From positions 167,624-231,623 of the forward strand of contig NZ_QZEX01000006.1 in the NCBI RefSeq assembly GCF_003646465.1: a stretch of DNA of 64,000 bases. Reading direction: 5' to 3'. Position 1 is the first letter of the stretch. Each line of letters starts with the position of its first letter. This DNA is from Chachezhania antarctica (GTDB lineage: Bacteria; Pseudomonadota; Alphaproteobacteria; Rhodobacterales; Rhodobacteraceae). The notes under the pieces were generated by a model. It was not told where the DNA came from. It was given only the letters and a program-made list of their open reading frames with translations, and searched no databases. Below, in pieces: positions 60,913 to 64,000 of this stretch. The position numbers and the translations under genes were made by a program.

Positions 60913-62057
60913 CTGCTTGTCCCTTCCGTTGCCGGTACCGCGAAGCGATCCGCGAGGTGATCGAGAACCGTCTTGACCGACAGCCGGCAGAATGCCGTTT
61001 CGGTGCTGTCCAGGCGCCCGGTTTCGCCGAACTTGTTGGACGGCGCCCCACCGCCGCACAGCGGGAAATGGGCGCAGCTTCGGGCGCATTTCGCGACGCC
61101 GGCCGCGATCTGGCGATGGGTGTTCAGAAACGCCCGGCTCAGGAACACGTCGCTCAGATCGCGGATGTCGTGCACATTGCCGAACTTGAACCCGTTGAAC
61201 TGCGGCGCCTCGACCCCCAGCAGCTCGGGCGAATAGGTCGAGATATCGCCCTGCACATCGACCGAGACGATGGCCCCCGGCGTGTTCTCCTGACTGCGCG
61301 CGCCCCGGCCCGATTTCATCGTGCCCAGCAGGTTCCGCAGCGCGTCGGCTTCCCGCAGCTTTGGGGCGTCGGGGGTTGCGTCCAGCACGTCCAGGAACCC
61401 GTCCAGGAACCGCCGGACGCGGTCCTGCGCGTCGCATTCCAGCAGGCTCGACACGTCGTTCACGCCGTCGATTTCCTCCAGGTTCAGCCCGATGGACGTG
61501 GGGCCTGCGGCTACGAGCGCCTGCGCGACCTCCCGGGGCCGGTCCAGCGAGGTGCGGGTGATGACCGCGATGACATGAAAGGGAATGCCGCGTGCATTTA
61601 GCCTGTCGATCCCGTTCATCGTCGACCGCCATGTGCCCCGGCCGCGACGGTCGCGGCGGTTCAGATCGTGCAGGTCCTGGGGCCCGTCCAGGCTGACCCC
61701 GACCGAAACGCCGGGCGAGGCCAGATGGTCGAGCCACGCATCGTTGATCAGGGTCGCATTTGTCTGGAAGCTCTGGTGCGTGATGGTGCGGCCGCTGGCG
61801 GCTTCGAGGATATCCACCGCATCGCGGTACCAGTCCGGCGGCACCACCAGCGGCTCCCCCGCGTGCCAGACAATCGTCGTCTGATCCCGGTACATCGGGC
61901 CCGACACGATGCGATGTCCGATCGCTTCCAGTGTCTCGCGGCTCATCCGGCGCCGGTCATTGCGCTGCGGCAGGTAGCAATAGGCGCAATCTATGTTGCA
62001 GAACGGCGTGGGTTGCAGCACCAGAAGCTGCATGTCGACCAGCCTGAGCAGAGACAT
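60909..62057 (-). CDS. grrM: Radical SAM/SPASM peptide maturase, GrrM/OscB-like (cyclophane-forming)
   Basis: A 382-residue radical SAM enzyme. CNIDCAYC (Cys20, Cys24, Cys27) binds the SAM cluster. The C-terminal auxiliary-cluster region has Cys324, Cys328, Cys334 and Cys357 in CARSCAHFPLCGGGAPSNKF and ETAFCRLSVKTVLDHL, which I recall from GrrM-type maturases. Those join the aromatic ring of the first residue to the side chain of the third in Trp/Phe/Tyr-X-Asn-like triads, giving three-residue cyclophanes. It lies 9 bases after the precursor gene, with AGGA before ATG 62057. Anaerobic sulfatase-maturase relatives share the fold, but no sulfatase is nearby. Confidence 0.85.
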   Translation of the reverse strand: MSLLRLVDMQLLVLQPTPFCNIDCAYCYLPQRNDRRRMSRETLEAIGHRIVSGPMYRDQTTIVWHAGEPLVVPPDWYRDAVDILEAASGRTITHQSFQTNATLINDAWLDHLASPGVSVGVSLDGPQDLHDLNRRDRRGRGTWRSTMNGIDRLNARGIPFHVIAVITRTSLDRPREVAQALVAAGPTSIGLNLEEIDGVNDVSSLLECDAQDRVRRFLDGFLDVLDATPDAPKLREADALRNLLGTMKSGRGARSQENTPGAIVSVDVQGDISTYSPELLGVEAPQFNGFKFGNVHDIRDLSDVFLSRAFLNTHRQIAAGVAKCARSCAHFPLCGGGAPSNKFGETGRLDSTETAFCRLSVKTVLDHLADRFAVPATEGTSR

Positions 62058-62066
62058 GGCAAGGTC

Positions 62067-62312
62067 CTAATAATTTCCCCAGTTGTTCCAGTTCGACCAG
62101 TTGCTCCAATTGTACCATTGGGCAAAGCGTTCACGAATTGGCTTGGCTTTCCGGTCGGTCTCGTCCCCGATCTGCCCGGACGCCTTGATCAACCTGTCAC
62201 GAACGCGCTCGTCCGGACCGGCATGGGTTTCTATCGTACGTGCGGCCGAAATGCTGCCGAAAAGACTCAGAACAATCGCCAGAATGCCAGCGGCGAGAAA
62301 TTTAATACGCAT
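62067..62312 (-). CDS. grrA: Exported RiPP precursor with five Trp-X-Asn triads (GrrA-like)
   Basis: An 81-residue peptide. Residues 1-24 are a signal peptide (FLAAGILAIVLSLFGSISAA) and 25-65 a charged leader-like stretch. Residues 66-80 are five consecutive triads, W66-Y-N, W69-S-N, W72-S-N, W75-N-N and W78-G-N, followed by a terminal Tyr81. At DNA level this is a run of 9-base units (62070-62117). GrrA-type precursors share the signal peptide plus C-terminal aromatic-X-Asn repeats, though most are Gly-rich; this tail is not. GAGGGGG lies about 10 bases before the start. It is the first gene of the three-gene operon. Confidence 0.82.
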   Translation of the reverse strand: MRIKFLAAGILAIVLSLFGSISAARTIETHAGPDERVRDRLIKASGQIGDETDRKAKPIRERFAQWYNWSNWSNWNNWGNY

Positions 62313-62347
62313 TAATGGCGCCCCCTCGCGTCAATAAAGTGTTGATA

Positions 62348-62376
62348 AAATTACCATTAGCGGGCGATTCGCACAA
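62348..62376 (-). promoter_or_regulatory. Possible promoter of the grrA-grrM operon
   Basis: On the minus strand TTGTGC (62376-62371) and TAATTT (62353-62348) are 17 bases apart, 36 bases ahead of the precursor start. Confidence 0.4.
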
Positions 62377-62653
62377 CCTTAGGGGTTGATTGTGCTGGTA
62401 TGGAATTGCTGACTTCCAGCGATCGCCTTTGCAGGCGTGGGATGCCTTCACCGGAATGTTTGGCAGTGCAAGCGGTGACCGTCCCGGCTTGTGGCCGTGC
62501 GCGTCGCAACCAAAGGGAGTGCTTGATGAAAATGAACAGGCACGACATCCGGATCATGCCGATGAACCATCGTCAATTTCGTGAGTCGCAGTCCAGACGT
62601 TACATCGGTTCAAACAATGCCAATCGCCGATGGGCCCACCCTGATCCTGCCGC

Positions 62654-62690
62654 AAAAAAGGAAAAGCCGCGCGGTGACGGCGCGGCTTTC
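62654..62690 (-). terminator. Terminator after the MscS-type gene
   Basis: GCCGCGC (62666-62672) pairs with GCGCGGC (62680-62686). On the minus strand it is followed by TTTTCCTTTTTTG. Confidence 0.8.
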
Positions 62691-62712
62691 CCGGAACATG
62701 CTCACCGACGGC

Positions 62713-63975
62713 TCAGGCGTCGGCAGGTTTTTCGCTGTCGTCCATCCGGATGTGGAACGGCTGCGTCGCACCCTCCTTGCTTTCGCCCAGGAAGATCGTC
62801 TGGTGCGGGAACGGGATCTCGATCCCGCGGGTGTCGAAGACGTCCTTCAGCACGCCGTTATAGGCCCGTCCGACGCCCCATTGCGTGCCGGGCACGCACT
62901 TTATCCGGGCGCGGACCACCACGGCGCTGTCCCCGAATTCGTTCACGCCGAACCATTCCAGATCGCCCAGGATGTTCGCGGCCTGTTCGGGATCGGCGCG
63001 CAGTTCGTCGAAGGAATCGAGCATCGCCTGCTTCACCTCTCCGATGCTCTCGCGGTAGGCCACGCCCATGTCGCACACGAAATAGCCGAATTCGCGCATG
63101 TAGTTCGTGACCATGTCCACCGACGAAAACGGGATCACGTGGAAAGCCCCCGCCACGTCGCGCAGGCTGACGGACCGGATGGTCAGGCGTTCGACCACGC
63201 CGGTCGTGCCGCCCACCGACACCACGTCCCCCACGTTCATCGCGTTCTCAAGCTGGATGAAGATGCCGGTGATGATGTCCTGCACCATCTTCTGCGCACC
63301 GAACCCGATGGCCAGCCCAAGCACCCCGGCCGAGGCCAGAAGCGGCGCGATATCCAGCCCGATATCCGACAGCACGAACATCAGCGTGATCACGATCAGC
63401 GCGATGGTCGCGGCGTTGCGCAGAAGCGTCAGCAATGTGCGTTCCCGGGACGTGGCGACCGACCCGTATTCCGGGTTCAGCCGGTAATCCACCCAGGACG
63501 TCATCGCGACCCAGACGATGAACGATACCAGCAGCACCGAGGCGACCGAGAAGATCGTCGAGGTCATCCGCAGCCCGACCTGGCTGGCCATCCAGCCCCG
63601 CAGGTCGATCACGCTGATCGCGTTCAGTGCGAAGACGATCACCAGAAGGACGATCGCCATCCGCAGCACGAATAGGGCCTTGGGCACGAAGGTATTCAGC
63701 CGCTTTTCCAGCAGCGGCAGGCGTGCGTTCACGCTGTCGGGCAATTGCAGCCCGCGCACCATGACCCGCGTCAGCGCGCCCGAAGCCATGACGCCAAGGA
63801 GCGCCACGGCCAGCACCTGCCCCGAGCTGATCAGCGACCGGAAGGCGGCTTCGCCCGGCTGTATCAGGACCACGATCAGCATCACCGCCAGGTACAGCAG
63901 TACCGGCCAGTGCCAGTGCCGCGCAAGAAAGCCGAACGTGTCACGCTTCTTCCTGGGGGGCGGGGCCTCGCCCAT
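62713..63975 (-). CDS. Mechanosensitive ion channel, MscS family (possibly incomplete at N-terminus)
   Basis: A 420-residue channel protein. Four to six membrane helices fill residues 20-235. The pore-lining helix is PLLASAGVLGLAIGFGAQKM followed by VQDIITGIFIQLENAM, the MscS signature. The beta and C-terminal domains follow (VGDVVSVGGTTGVVERLTIR; ARIKCVPGTQWGVGRAYNGV). It is longer than E. coli MscS (286 residues). GAGGA lies about 8 bases before ATG 63975, which supports that start. The frame stays open to the window edge, so a longer MscK/DUF3772-type protein starting outside cannot be excluded. Confidence 0.85.
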   Translation of the reverse strand: MGEAPPPRKKRDTFGFLARHWHWPVLLYLAVMLIVVLIQPGEAAFRSLISSGQVLAVALLGVMASGALTRVMVRGLQLPDSVNARLPLLEKRLNTFVPKALFVLRMAIVLLVIVFALNAISVIDLRGWMASQVGLRMTSTIFSVASVLLVSFIVWVAMTSWVDYRLNPEYGSVATSRERTLLTLLRNAATIALIVITLMFVLSDIGLDIAPLLASAGVLGLAIGFGAQKMVQDIITGIFIQLENAMNVGDVVSVGGTTGVVERLTIRSVSLRDVAGAFHVIPFSSVDMVTNYMREFGYFVCDMGVAYRESIGEVKQAMLDSFDELRADPEQAANILGDLEWFGVNEFGDSAVVVRARIKCVPGTQWGVGRAYNGVLKDVFDTRGIEIPFPHQTIFLGESKEGATQPFHIRMDDSEKPADA

Positions 63976-64000
63976 CGGGAATTCCTCGGGCGCACCGGAA

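Larger units (their letters stand above)
62313..62712. other. 400-base gap between the RiPP operon and the channel gene
   Basis: Holds the presumed grrA promoter at one end and the channel-gene terminator at the other. In between, AAGGGAGT (62513-62520) is well placed before ATG 62526, which opens a basic reading frame (MKMNRHDIRIMPMNHRQFRE). That frame has no stop before it runs through the terminator hairpin into the antisense of the channel gene, so I do not call a gene. Confidence 0.5.

Noticed and set aside
62067-62120. Short tandem repeat that might suggest a CRISPR or minisatellite
   Set aside because: The 9-base units are in frame and encode the W-X-N triads of the precursor. There are no spacers and no cas genes.

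Overview
The window is one stretch of a high-GC alphaproteobacterial chromosome, most likely a marine member of the Rhodobacteraceae/Roseobacter group. This rests on: two complete TRAP transporters, the GlpSTPQUV-type glycerol ABC operon known from Rhizobium, a Tat-exported PhoX, the amidase-rnpB-rpmG order, and two families of short dispersed repeats placed in intergenic gaps. No tRNA or rRNA gene, insertion sequence, integrase or CRISPR array was seen.

Layout. 1-6.2 kb: peptidoglycan amidase, RNase P RNA, ribosomal protein L33, a BI-1 membrane protein, a DUF1127 protein divergent from a LysR regulator, a quinone oxidoreductase and an XRE regulator. 6.3-12.7 kb: HisN-type phosphatase, two convergent purine deaminases (8-oxoguanine and guanine), MgtE, formyl-THF cyclo-ligase, a DUF4287 protein. 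12.9-16.2 kb: M20 hydrolase, small membrane protein, an ArsR/SRPBCC pair with a clear promoter-operator, and a decayed DUF1801/YdeI-like pseudogene. 16.3-22.5 kb: a seven-gene minus-strand run (lipoprotein, D-Ala-D-Ala carboxypeptidase, tmk, holB, TatD, MBL hydrolase, AEC transporter) with several start/stop overlaps. 22.7-31.5 kb: glpR divergent from glpD-glpSTPQUV. 31.5-39 kb: a TRAP transporter with two dehydrogenases, then phoX. 39.3-47.2 kb: a DeoR regulator and second TRAP transporter, divergent from a GlpA-like flavoprotein, a second FAD oxidoreductase and an FGGY kinase. 47.2-57.1 kb: exoD, a GntR-controlled branched-chain-type ABC system with an unusual permease-ATPase-ATPase fusion and an amidohydrolase, then an SLC13 permease.

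57.6-62.3 kb holds the most novel item: a GrrA/GrrM-type RiPP locus. An 81-residue exported precursor ends in five uninterrupted Trp-X-Asn triads. It is followed by a radical SAM/SPASM maturase whose stop overlaps the start of a 1088-residue, cysteine-rich, single-pass membrane protein that I do not recognise. A triceptide-type cyclophane peptide with a dedicated large extracytoplasmic partner is the best reading. The window ends in an MscS-type channel gene that may continue past the edge.

Starts were chosen by ribosome-binding sites, overlaps with upstream stops and the family start, so several differ from the longest open frame. Family assignments come from remembered motifs, not from a database search.
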